Shown: positions 56,689 to 64,000 of the stretch, in pieces | How positions within the stretch are numbered: position 1 is the first letter of the stretch | Layout: the number at the start of each line of letters is the position of its first letter | Source: Streptomyces fuscichromogenes | GTDB taxonomy: Bacteria; Actinomycetota; Actinomycetes; Streptomycetales; Streptomycetaceae | Reading direction: 5' to 3' | Length of the DNA: 64,000 nucleotides | Assembly: GCF_014645815.1 (NCBI RefSeq) | Contig: NZ_BMML01000001.1 | Coordinates: 428,118 to 492,117, forward strand | Program-made: the position numbers and the translations under genes | The notes under the pieces: model-generated | Told to the model about the DNA's origin: nothing | Database searches by the model: none | What the model saw: only the letters and a program-made list of their open reading frames with translations

Positions 56689-56740
56689 AGCCCCGTCAGG
56701 GGCGCGGGGAACTGCGCGACAAGCCCCCGCTCGCCCGCAG
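56689..56740 (-). repeat. Dispersed element, copy 6
   Basis: On the plus strand GAGCCCCGTCAGGGGCGCGG is followed by GGAACTGCGCGACAAGCCCC, nearly the same as copy 5. It exactly fills the gap between the cytochrome b stop and the convergent acyl-CoA dehydrogenase stop. Confidence 0.8.
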
Positions 56741-57700
56741 TCAGCGACGATCGAGAACCACCCCTCTGCACTCCTCCGGCGCCCCCCAGGCACCCCGCAG
56801 CGCACGCGCCTTGGTCAGCCACAACGACAGGTCGTACTCCGCCGTGTACCCGATCGCCCCGTGCAGCTGAAGCGCGGCCCGTGCCCCGGCGTACGCCGCC
56901 TCGCACGCGCCGAGCTTCGCCGCGGCCACATCCGACGGGGTCATCGTCACCGCCGCCCCGAAGACCAGCGGACGGGCGAACTCCAGCGCGATCTTCACGT
57001 CGGCCAGCCGGTGCCTGACCGCCTGGAACGATCCGACGGGCACGCCGAACTGGGTCCGCTGTTTCACATAGGCCACCGTTCTGTCGAGCAGGGCCAGCCC
57101 CACCCCCAGCGCCTGCGCGGCCGTGGCCAGCCGGGCCCAGAGCAGCGCCTCGGCCCACGGCGGCTCCGTGCTGATCAGCTCACCGACGGGGACGAGCGGG
57201 GTGAGCCGGCGGGCGGGGTCCAGGGACCGGCGTACCGCCCCGGCGCCGGGGGACAGCCGCAGGCCCTCCGGCGTGGCCGCGAGCCGCACCTCGGCCGCGT
57301 CCCCGTCCAGCGCGAACCCGTACCCGTGCCGCTCGAACGCCACCGTCGCCACCGTCTCGCCCGAAGCGATCCCCGGCAGGAACCGCTTGGCGAGGCCCTC
57401 GCCGTCATCGAGCAGGACGGCCGCCGCCACCGTCTCCGCCAGCGGTCCGGGCACCGCGTACCGGCCCAGCTCCAGGAACGCCACCGCGAGTTCGACAGGC
57501 CGGCGGCCCATCCCGCCGTACTCCTCCGGCACCGCCAGCCCGAACACCCCCGCCGCGCCGACTCGTCCCCACAACGCCAGGCCGGCCGCGTGCTCGCCGC
57601 GGCTCCAGTCCCGGGCCACCGCCGGGGTGTCCGCCGCCGTCAGCAGCGCCCGCAGGGCGTCGGCGAAGTCCCGCTGCTCGGTGTCGAGGAGGAAGCGCAT
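56741..57700 (-). CDS. Acyl-CoA dehydrogenase, short form
   Basis: A 319-residue acyl-CoA dehydrogenase-fold protein, shorter than the usual 380. Segments include GVFGLAVPEEYGGMGRRPVELAVA, VKQRTQFGVPVGSFQAVRHRLAD and ALQLHGAIGYTAEYDLSLWLTKA. Its size equals what I recall for FadE32/FadE33 of Mycobacterium, which pair with a larger partner as mixed tetramers in steroid catabolism. ATG 57700 lies one base past the stop of the partner gene, so the two are one operon. The exact substrate is inference. Confidence 0.85.
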   Translation of the reverse strand: MRFLLDTEQRDFADALRALLTAADTPAVARDWSRGEHAAGLALWGRVGAAGVFGLAVPEEYGGMGRRPVELAVAFLELGRYAVPGPLAETVAAAVLLDDGEGLAKRFLPGIASGETVATVAFERHGYGFALDGDAAEVRLAATPEGLRLSPGAGAVRRSLDPARRLTPLVPVGELISTEPPWAEALLWARLATAAQALGVGLALLDRTVAYVKQRTQFGVPVGSFQAVRHRLADVKIALEFARPLVFGAAVTMTPSDVAAAKLGACEAAYAGARAALQLHGAIGYTAEYDLSLWLTKARALRGAWGAPEECRGVVLDRR

Positions 57701-57701
57701 G

Positions 57702-58853
57702 TCAGCGGCGTCCCTTCGGCAGGCCGAGCAGCCGCTCGGCGATGATGTCGCGCTGGATCTCGTTGGTGCCGGCGTAGACCGGGCCGGCGAGGGAGAAGAC
57801 ATACCCCTCCGACCACGGCGTGTCCGCCAGCTCGCCCTCGGCACCCAGCAGATCGAGCGCCGCCTCGTGCAGTGCCAGGTCCAGCTCCGACCAGTACACC
57901 TTGTTCAGGCTGGACTCCGGGCCGAGCGACTCGCCGTCCAGGAAGCGGGCGGCGGCCCCGTAGGTGAACAGCTGATAGGCGCGGGCCCCGACGACGGCGT
58001 CGGCCACCCGGGCCGCTGCGGACTCCGGTTCGCCCCGGGCCCGCCACAGGTCCCGCAACCGGTCCGCGGCGGCCAGGAACCGCCCCGGCGACCGCAGCGT
58101 CAGCCCCCGCTCGTTGCCCGCCGTGGACATCGCGATCCGCCAGCCCTGGCCCGGCTCGCCGAGCACGTCCGCGTCGGGCACGAACACCTCGTCCAGAAAC
58201 AGCTCCGCGAACGCCGGCTTCCCGTCCAGGCGGCCGATCGGGCGCACGGTCACCCCCGGCGCGCGCAGGTCGAACATCAGGTAGGTGAGCCCCTGATGGG
58301 GCTTGGGAGCATGCGGCTCGCTGCGGAAGAGGCCGAACGCGCGGTCGGCGAAGGCCGCCCGTGACGACCAGGTCTTCTGGCCGGTCAGCAGCCAGCCGCC
58401 CGCGGTCCGCACCGCCCTGGAGGTGAGGGCGGCCAGATCGGAACCGGCCCCGGGCTCGGACCACGCCTGCGCCCAGACCACCTCCCCGGTGGCCATCGAC
58501 GGCAGCACCCGGGCGCGCTGCTCCGGCGTCCCGTGCTCGAACAGGGTCGGCGCGAGCAGGCTGACGCCGTTCTGGCCGACCCGGCCCGGCGCGCCCGCCG
58601 CCCAGTACTCCTCCTCGAAGACCAGCCAGCGCAGCAGCCCCGCGGCCCGGCCGCCGTACTCCTCGGGCCAGGACACCACCGACCAGCGGTCCGCGGCCAG
58701 CTCGGCCTCCCAGGCGCGGTGCGCCGCGAAGCCCTCCGCCGTCTCCAGGGACGGGAGCGGGCGGCGCGGCACATGCGCCCGGAGCCAGGTTCGGGCCTCG
58801 GCGCGGAACTCCTCGTCCGCCGGGCTGTGGGTCAGGTCCACGGTCGCCGTCAC
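57702..58853 (-). CDS. Acyl-CoA dehydrogenase, FadE30-like
   Basis: A 383-residue acyl-CoA dehydrogenase with FAD- and CoA-binding segments VVSWPEEYGGRAAGLLRW, VWAQAWSEPGAGSDLAALTSRA, QKTWSSRAAFADRAFGLFR and the C-terminal SLAGPVYAGTNEIQRDIIAERLLG. GTG start with GGAAGG close upstream. It is divergent from the SDR gene, with a TetR-type operator only 12 bases from its start. By neighbours it resembles FadE30, which oxidises the HIP-CoA side chain in steroid C/D-ring breakdown. Confidence 0.87.
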   Translation of the reverse strand: MTATVDLTHSPADEEFRAEARTWLRAHVPRRPLPSLETAEGFAAHRAWEAELAADRWSVVSWPEEYGGRAAGLLRWLVFEEEYWAAGAPGRVGQNGVSLLAPTLFEHGTPEQRARVLPSMATGEVVWAQAWSEPGAGSDLAALTSRAVRTAGGWLLTGQKTWSSRAAFADRAFGLFRSEPHAPKPHQGLTYLMFDLRAPGVTVRPIGRLDGKPAFAELFLDEVFVPDADVLGEPGQGWRIAMSTAGNERGLTLRSPGRFLAAADRLRDLWRARGEPESAAARVADAVVGARAYQLFTYGAAARFLDGESLGPESSLNKVYWSELDLALHEAALDLLGAEGELADTPWSEGYVFSLAGPVYAGTNEIQRDIIAERLLGLPKGRR

Positions 58854-58862
58854 CGTCCTTCC

Positions 58863-58880
58863 CTAACAAGTGTTTGGTAG
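58863..58880. promoter_or_regulatory. KstR2-like TetR operator candidate
   Basis: CTAACAAGTGTTTGGTAG contains AACAAGTGTTTGGT (58865-58878), which fits AnCAAGnnCTTGnT, the KstR2 box as I recall it, with one mismatch (T for C). It lies in the 41-base gap between the divergent acyl-CoA dehydrogenase and SDR genes, overlapping where both promoters must be. A wider CTAAC...GTTAG symmetry surrounds it. Confidence 0.65.
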
Positions 58881-58894
58881 GTTAGCGTGGGCCC

Positions 58895-59683
58895 ATGACA
58901 GGCGTCGAGAGTCCGGAGTACGTGCCCGGACACGGGCTGCTCGCGGGGCGCACCGCGGTCATCACGGCAGCGGCCGGGGCGGGGATCGGCGGCGCGACCG
59001 CGCGCCGTTTCCTGGAGGAGGGCGCCCGCGTGCTGATCAGTGACGCGCACGCCCGGCGGCTGAAGGAGTACGAGGCCGAACTGGCCGGCCGGCATCCGGG
59101 GGCCGTGACCGCGTGCCCGTGCGACGTGACCGACGAGGCCCAGGTGCAGGGGCTCTTCGACACCGCCGTGCGGGCCCATGGACGGCTGGACATCGTCGTC
59201 AACAACGCCGGTCTCGGCGGGACCTCGGCACTCGTCGACATGGGCGACGAACAATGGGCGAGGGTCCTCGACGTCACTCTCAACGGCACCTTCCGGTGTG
59301 TGCGCGCCGCCCTGCGGCTCTTCCGCGAGGGCGGGTACGGCGGGGTGGTGGTCAACAACTCCTCCGTGGTCGGCTGGCGGGCCCAGGCCGGACAGGCCCA
59401 CTACGCCGCCGCCAAGGCGGGCGTGATGGCGCTGACCCGGTGCGCGGCGATCGAGGCCGCCGAGTACGGGGTGCGGGTCAACGCGGTGGCACCGAGCCTC
59501 GCCATGCACCCGCACCTGGTGAAGGTGACGTCGGCGGAACTGCTGGCGGAACTCACCGCCCGCGAGGCCTTCGGACGGTACGCCGAGCCGTGGGAGGTGG
59601 CCAACGCCATCGTCTTCCTGGCGTCCGGCTACTCCTCCTACCTCACCGGAGAGGTCCTCTCCGTCAGCAGCCAGCATCCGTAG
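58895..59683 (+). CDS. SDR oxidoreductase, IpdF-like
   Basis: A 262-residue short-chain dehydrogenase. Cofactor motif ITAAAGAGIGGATARRF, acidic DVTD, NNAGLGG, catalytic Ser in NNSSVVGWR and Tyr/Lys in AQAGQAHYAAAKAGV. The first Gly motif carries Ala substitutions (TAAAGAGIG). Length and neighbours match Mycobacterium Rv3559c (IpdF), thought to oxidise a hydroxylated HIP-type CoA thioester. TAGCGT at 58883-58888 is six bases before the ATG, so the message may be leaderless and controlled by the adjacent operator. Confidence 0.87.
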   Translation: MTGVESPEYVPGHGLLAGRTAVITAAAGAGIGGATARRFLEEGARVLISDAHARRLKEYEAELAGRHPGAVTACPCDVTDEAQVQGLFDTAVRAHGRLDIVVNNAGLGGTSALVDMGDEQWARVLDVTLNGTFRCVRAALRLFREGGYGGVVVNNSSVVGWRAQAGQAHYAAAKAGVMALTRCAAIEAAEYGVRVNAVAPSLAMHPHLVKVTSAELLAELTAREAFGRYAEPWEVANAIVFLASGYSSYLTGEVLSVSSQHP

Positions 59684-59692
59684 GACGAGAAT

Positions 59693-60334
59693 GTGCCCGT
59701 GCCGACCAAGAAGAAGCCCCCGGTGACCGCGGCGAGCAGGCGCGCGGCTGCCGCCGCTCCAGCTCGACGCCGCGAACTCCTCGAAACCGCCGCCGAGGTC
59801 TTCGCCGAGCAGGGCTACAACGCCACCACCGTACGCAAGATCGCGGACCACGCGGGCATGCTCGCGGGCAGCCTCTATTACCACTTCGACTCCAAGGAAT
59901 CGATGCTGGAGGAGATCCTGCGGACCTTCCTCGACGAGCTCTGGGACGGCTACGACACCGTCCTGGACGCCCGGCTCGGTCCCCGCGAGACCCTCGAAGC
60001 CCTGGTCACCGAGTCCTTCCGGGAGATCGACCGGCACCGCGCCGCCGTCGCCATCTACCAGAAGGAGAGCAAGCAGCTGGTCGCGCAGGACCGGTTCGGC
60101 TTCCTCGCCGAGTCGCAGCGCAGGTTCGAGAAGGCATGGCTGTCGACGCTGGAGCGCGGCGTCGCCGCCCGCGTCTTCCGCGCCGACCTCGACGTCCGCC
60201 TCACCTACCGGTTCGTGCGCGACACCGTGTGGGTCGCCGCCTCCTGGTACCGGCCCGGCGGGCAGCACAGCCCGGAGGAGATCGCCCGGCAGTACCTGTC
60301 CATGGTGCTGGACGGGATCGCCGTCGGTGAGTAG
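59693..60334 (+). CDS. TetR-family regulator, KstR2-like
   Basis: A 213-residue TetR regulator. The helix-turn-helix is LLETAAEVFAEQGYNATTVRKIADHAG and continues GSLYYHFDSKESMLEEIL (both cited in part by position, residues about 29-75). The C-terminal ligand domain is helical. Size and place beside the SDR and thiolase genes match KstR2, the HIP-CoA-responsive repressor. GTG 59693 with AGGACGAGA upstream; GTG 59699 possible. It lies nine bases past the SDR gene and likely represses the cluster through the site at 58863. Confidence 0.87.
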   Translation: MPVPTKKKPPVTAASRRAAAAAPARRRELLETAAEVFAEQGYNATTVRKIADHAGMLAGSLYYHFDSKESMLEEILRTFLDELWDGYDTVLDARLGPRETLEALVTESFREIDRHRAAVAIYQKESKQLVAQDRFGFLAESQRRFEKAWLSTLERGVAARVFRADLDVRLTYRFVRDTVWVAASWYRPGGQHSPEEIARQYLSMVLDGIAVGE

Positions 60335-60380
60335 CCCACCCATTCGTTGAAAGCCCCTTTCTGCTGAGGGAGTCGCTGAC

Positions 60381-61538
<1,158 letters not shown>

Positions 61539-61542
61539 GGGC

Positions 61543-62592
61543 TCACTCAAGGCCCATGAGCCGTTCCCGGGTCTCCGCCGCCTCCTTCATGATCCGGTCC
61601 ACCAGCTCGGCGCACGACGGCAGGTCGTCGATCACCCCGGCGACCTGCCCGGACGCCATCACCCCCAGGTCCGTACGGCCGTCCACCATCGCCGATCTGA
61701 GGAGCATCGGGGTGTTCGCGGCCAGCAGGACCTGACTCCAGGACAGCTCCTTCCCGTGCCGCAGGGCCAGACCGTCCCGGACCAGCTGCCGCCAGGTGAG
61801 CCCGGACAGCTTCCGGAACTCCGCCGCCCGCCGTATCGCGTGCAGCAGCCCCCGGGCCCGGCCCGAGCGCTCCAGCGAGGCCACCAGATCGGTCCGCAGC
61901 ATCCGGTGCGGCAGCCCGTCCACCGCCCGGGTGACCGTGACGTCTCTGACCGTCGCCGCCAGATACCGCGCCTTCACCGCGTCCGGCACCGTCGAGTCCG
62001 AGGTGAGCAGGAACCGCGTGCCCATCGCGACCCCCGCCGCGCCGTACGCCAGCGCCGCCACCAGTCCCCGGCCGTCGAAGAACCCCCCGGCGGCCACCAC
62101 CGGTATCCGCACCGCGTCCACCACCTGCGGCAGCAGTACGCTCGTCGCCACCTCGCCGGTGTGCCCGCCGCCCTCGCCGCCCTGCACGATCACCGCGTCC
62201 GCACCCCACGCCGCCACCTTCTCGGCGTGCCGCCGCGCCCCGACGGACGGGATCACCACCACGCCCGCCGCCTTCAGCTCGGCGATCAGCCCGGGGGAGG
62301 GGGCGAGCGCGAAGGACGCCACCCGCACACCCCCGTCGATGATCAACCGGACCCGGTCGCCGGCGTCGGCCGCGTCCGCCCGCAGGTTCACCCCGAACGG
62401 GGCGTCCGTACGGCACCGGACCTCGGCTATCGCGGCGCGCAGCTGATCGAGGCTCATCGTCGCGGAGGCCAGCACACCGAGGGCTCCGGCGTTGGCCGTG
62501 GCCGAGACCAGGCGCGGCCCCGCCACCCAGCCCATGCCCGTCTGCACGATCGGGTACCGGACCCCGACCAGCCGGGTCAGCGCGGTCTCCAT
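61543..62592 (-). CDS. Nitronate-monooxygenase-like flavoprotein, IpdC-like
   Basis: A 349-residue FMN TIM barrel of the 2-nitropropane-dioxygenase superfamily: YPIVQTGMGWVAGPRLVSATANAGALGVL (first 20 residues diagnostic), FGVNLRADA, VIVQGGEGGGHTGE, IPVVAAGGFFDGRG and AAGVAMGTRFLLTSDS. The HTGE in place of the typical GGHxG keeps the conserved His. In steroid degraders the homologue IpdC reduces a CoA thioester rather than oxidising nitroalkanes; the assignment follows the neighbours. ATG overlaps the upstream stop by one base. Confidence 0.88.
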   Translation of the reverse strand: METALTRLVGVRYPIVQTGMGWVAGPRLVSATANAGALGVLASATMSLDQLRAAIAEVRCRTDAPFGVNLRADAADAGDRVRLIIDGGVRVASFALAPSPGLIAELKAAGVVVIPSVGARRHAEKVAAWGADAVIVQGGEGGGHTGEVATSVLLPQVVDAVRIPVVAAGGFFDGRGLVAALAYGAAGVAMGTRFLLTSDSTVPDAVKARYLAATVRDVTVTRAVDGLPHRMLRTDLVASLERSGRARGLLHAIRRAAEFRKLSGLTWRQLVRDGLALRHGKELSWSQVLLAANTPMLLRSAMVDGRTDLGVMASGQVAGVIDDLPSCAELVDRIMKEAAETRERLMGLE

Positions 62593-63353
62593 CAGCCGGC
62601 GACCTCCTTCGTCCGCGCGCCGGCCGGATCGAGCACCTCGCGGATCAGCCGCAGCTCCGCCGCGCTCGGTTCACGGGTGTACGGCACCTCGTCCGGGACG
62701 GTGAGCTCGAAGTCCGTGGCCTCCCGCACCTGGCCGACGCTCACCCCCGGATGCAGCGCGGCCAGCCGCATCGAGCGGTCGGGGGTCTCGAAGTCGAGGA
62801 CACCGAGGTCGGTGACGACCCGGGGGATGCGGTGGAAGCGTTCCGCGCCCGGGTGCCGGGCCACCCGGTCGTACCCCACCCCGCACACCATGTCGACCTT
62901 CGCCACGAACACCCGGCGGGAGTGCTTCGGGACCCAGTAACTCGTCGGGTTGTTCAGCGTGTTGAGGGGCGCCCCGCGTACCCCCAGCAGCTGCCGGCGG
63001 GGCCGGGTCCAGTCGCCGACGCAGGAGATGTTCTGGTTGCCGTACCGGTCGAGCTGGCTCGCGCCCATCATCACGTGCCGCCGCCCGCCCGCCACCAGCG
63101 CGAGGTGCTGCCGGTAGGGCAGCCAGCCCTCGGGCGTCCCGTCCGGGCGGACCAGCAGCGCCTCGCCGTCGGTCAGCAGCAGGTCCGGTGCGAAGGTCAG
63201 CCGGGCCAGGCGCGCGCCCAGGGAGGGGATCAGACCCATCGGGCTCGCCAGGATCTCCCCCGAGCCGCGCCAGGCCTCGGCGCAGGCGATCACGCAGTAC
63301 TCGGAGCGCAGTACGTCCGTACGCGGTGTGTCCGTGCGCGGTGTGTCCGTCAC
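62592..63353 (-). CDS. CoA-transferase-like beta subunit, IpdB-like
   Basis: A 253-residue beta subunit of a class I CoA-transferase fold: SEYCVIACAEAWRGSGEILASPMGLIP, MMGASQLDRYGNQNISCVGD and FVAKVDMVCGVGYDR (cited in part). With the alpha subunit it resembles IpdAB, a hydrolase that opens the last steroid ring (COCHEA-CoA) rather than a transferase. GTG start overlapping the IpdA-like stop. The first residues contain a short TDTPR duplication from a CGCGGTGTGTCCGT repeat. Confidence 0.88.
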   Translation of the reverse strand: MTDTPRTDTPRTDVLRSEYCVIACAEAWRGSGEILASPMGLIPSLGARLARLTFAPDLLLTDGEALLVRPDGTPEGWLPYRQHLALVAGGRRHVMMGASQLDRYGNQNISCVGDWTRPRRQLLGVRGAPLNTLNNPTSYWVPKHSRRVFVAKVDMVCGVGYDRVARHPGAERFHRIPRVVTDLGVLDFETPDRSMRLAALHPGVSVGQVREATDFELTVPDEVPYTREPSAAELRLIREVLDPAGARTKEVAG

Positions 63354-64000
63354 CCCTGCCCCTCCTGCCAGTCGCGCACCGACGACCGGTACGTCTGCTC
63401 GTCACCGGCCAGGAACCGCCCGGAGAACTCCGCCCACGGCGTCGTCGCGTACAGCCGCTGGAACTCCTCGTCCCGTCCGTAGTCGGGAGCGCAGGAGGTG
63501 AAGTGGGCGCCGCCCGGCGCCTCCACGACCCCCGTCACGTTCAGCCGCTTGACCAGCAGTGACTGCGGTGCCGCCTCCTTCGTCAGCTCGGCGGTGTCCA
63601 CGATCCGTTCGCAGGAGACGTAGGCCGCGTCCGCCGCCTCGCAGAACAGGTCGTCGAAGTAGGGGTCCGGGCCCAGGTACTGCCCGTTGCCCAGCCGGTC
63701 GGCGCGGTTGACGTGGACCAGCGCCGCGTCCAGGCGCAGGGCGGGCATCGCCACGAACGTCTCCCCGTCGGCGTACGGCGAGGCGACCGTCCGCAGACCG
63801 GGGTTGACCCGCATGACGTCCGAGCCGATCCCGGCGCGCACCGGCAGGAAGGGCAGCCGGTTCGCGGCCGCGTGCAGGCCCCACATGAACATGCCCTCGT
63901 CGACCTCCATCAGCTCCAGCGCCCCGCGTTCGCGTGCCGCGCGGTAGTGCGGTTCCAGCGGGACGGAGTCAAGGGTGACGAAGGCCGTCACCAGCTTGCG
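63350..64000 (-). CDS. CoA-transferase-like alpha subunit, IpdA-like (5' end outside window)
   Basis: The C-terminal 216 residues of a protein whose start lies beyond 64000; family members are near 290 residues, so about 75 are missing. Segments RKLVTAFVTLDS, VDEGMFMWGLHAAANRLPFLPVRAGIGSD and AALVHVNRADRLGNGQY belong to the class I CoA-transferase alpha fold, and CSFAPD-like CAPDYGRDEEFQRLY closes it. It partners the downstream beta subunit, which overlaps by four bases. Remaining pathway genes (fadD3- or echA20-like) may follow outside the window. Confidence 0.85.
   Translation of the reverse strand, partial: RKLVTAFVTLDSVPLEPHYRAARERGALELMEVDEGMFMWGLHAAANRLPFLPVRAGIGSDVMRVNPGLRTVASPYADGETFVAMPALRLDAALVHVNRADRLGNGQYLGPDPYFDDLFCEAADAAYVSCERIVDTAELTKEAAPQSLLVKRLNVTGVVEAPGGAHFTSCAPDYGRDEEFQRLYATTPWAEFSGRFLAGDEQTYRSSVRDWQEGQG

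Overview
The window is high-GC actinobacterial DNA, almost certainly a Streptomyces chromosome arm-proximal core region. The evidence is the strong G/C third-position bias, frequent GTG (and some TTG) starts, many 4-base gene overlaps, and a gene order (phoD, dnaE, hisDCBH-priA-hisF, trpE, trpCMBA, lgt, gltBD) that I recall from S. coelicolor. No database was searched. No tRNA, rRNA, CRISPR array, transposase or prophage was seen.

Layout. 1-6.2 kb: an SDR enzyme, an MscS channel, a dienelactone-hydrolase-like enzyme, Tat-exported PhoD, a membrane-anchored DsbA-like protein and a membrane protein. 6.3-20.1 kb: a DUF2252 protein, DNA polymerase III alpha (dnaE), small hydrophilic proteins, a NYN-domain protein, an ABC-2 exporter pair, a 24-residue protein resembling ribosomal protein bL37, a YbaK editing protein, a Lon-substrate-domain protein and two unknown proteins. 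20.3-26.1 kb: a tightly overlapping histidine operon, hisD-hisC-hisB-(small membrane protein)-hisH-priA-ridA-hisF, ending in a good terminator. 26.1-29.1 kb: an ArsR-type repressor with a perfect 18-bp inverted repeat over its promoter, its MFS exporter, and two small enzymes. 29.2-36.2 kb: hisI-trpE and trpC-trpM-trpB-trpA, with trp-locus membrane proteins between. No trpF is present, so the dual-function isomerase PriA in the his operon very likely serves both pathways. 36.3-38.2 kb: a second DsbA-like protein and lgt.

38.4-46.6 kb holds a seven-gene, fully overlapping minus-strand operon: four different ADP-ribosylglycohydrolase-family proteins in a row, a ribokinase-family kinase, a CaiB-type CoA-transferase and a CitE-like lyase. 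One of the four has lost conserved active-site residues. Another carries eleven 12-residue proline-rich tandem repeats, and a third carries an in-frame copy of a dispersed genomic repeat. Its biochemical purpose is unknown to me, and it is the best candidate here for an undescribed system.

46.9-54.9 kb: a VIT1/CCC1-type metal transporter with possible iron boxes, then glutamate synthase gltB-gltD with possible GlnR sites, and a VWA protein. 55.0-56.7 kb: a solitary cytochrome b (QcrB paralogue) without its complex partners. 56.7-64.0 kb: two acyl-CoA dehydrogenases, an SDR, a TetR regulator, a thiolase, a nitronate-monooxygenase-like flavoprotein and a two-subunit CoA-transferase-like enzyme (the last gene runs off the window). 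The gene set, protein sizes and a TetR operator resemble the KstR2 regulon that degrades steroid rings C and D in Mycobacterium and Rhodococcus.

A dispersed element with the core GCGCAGTTCCCCGCGCCCC occurs six times, mostly just past gene ends, but it also forms part of two proteins (TrpM and one ADP-ribosylglycohydrolase). Many genes have a -10-like hexamer 6-8 bases before the start codon and no Shine-Dalgarno, suggesting leaderless transcripts.
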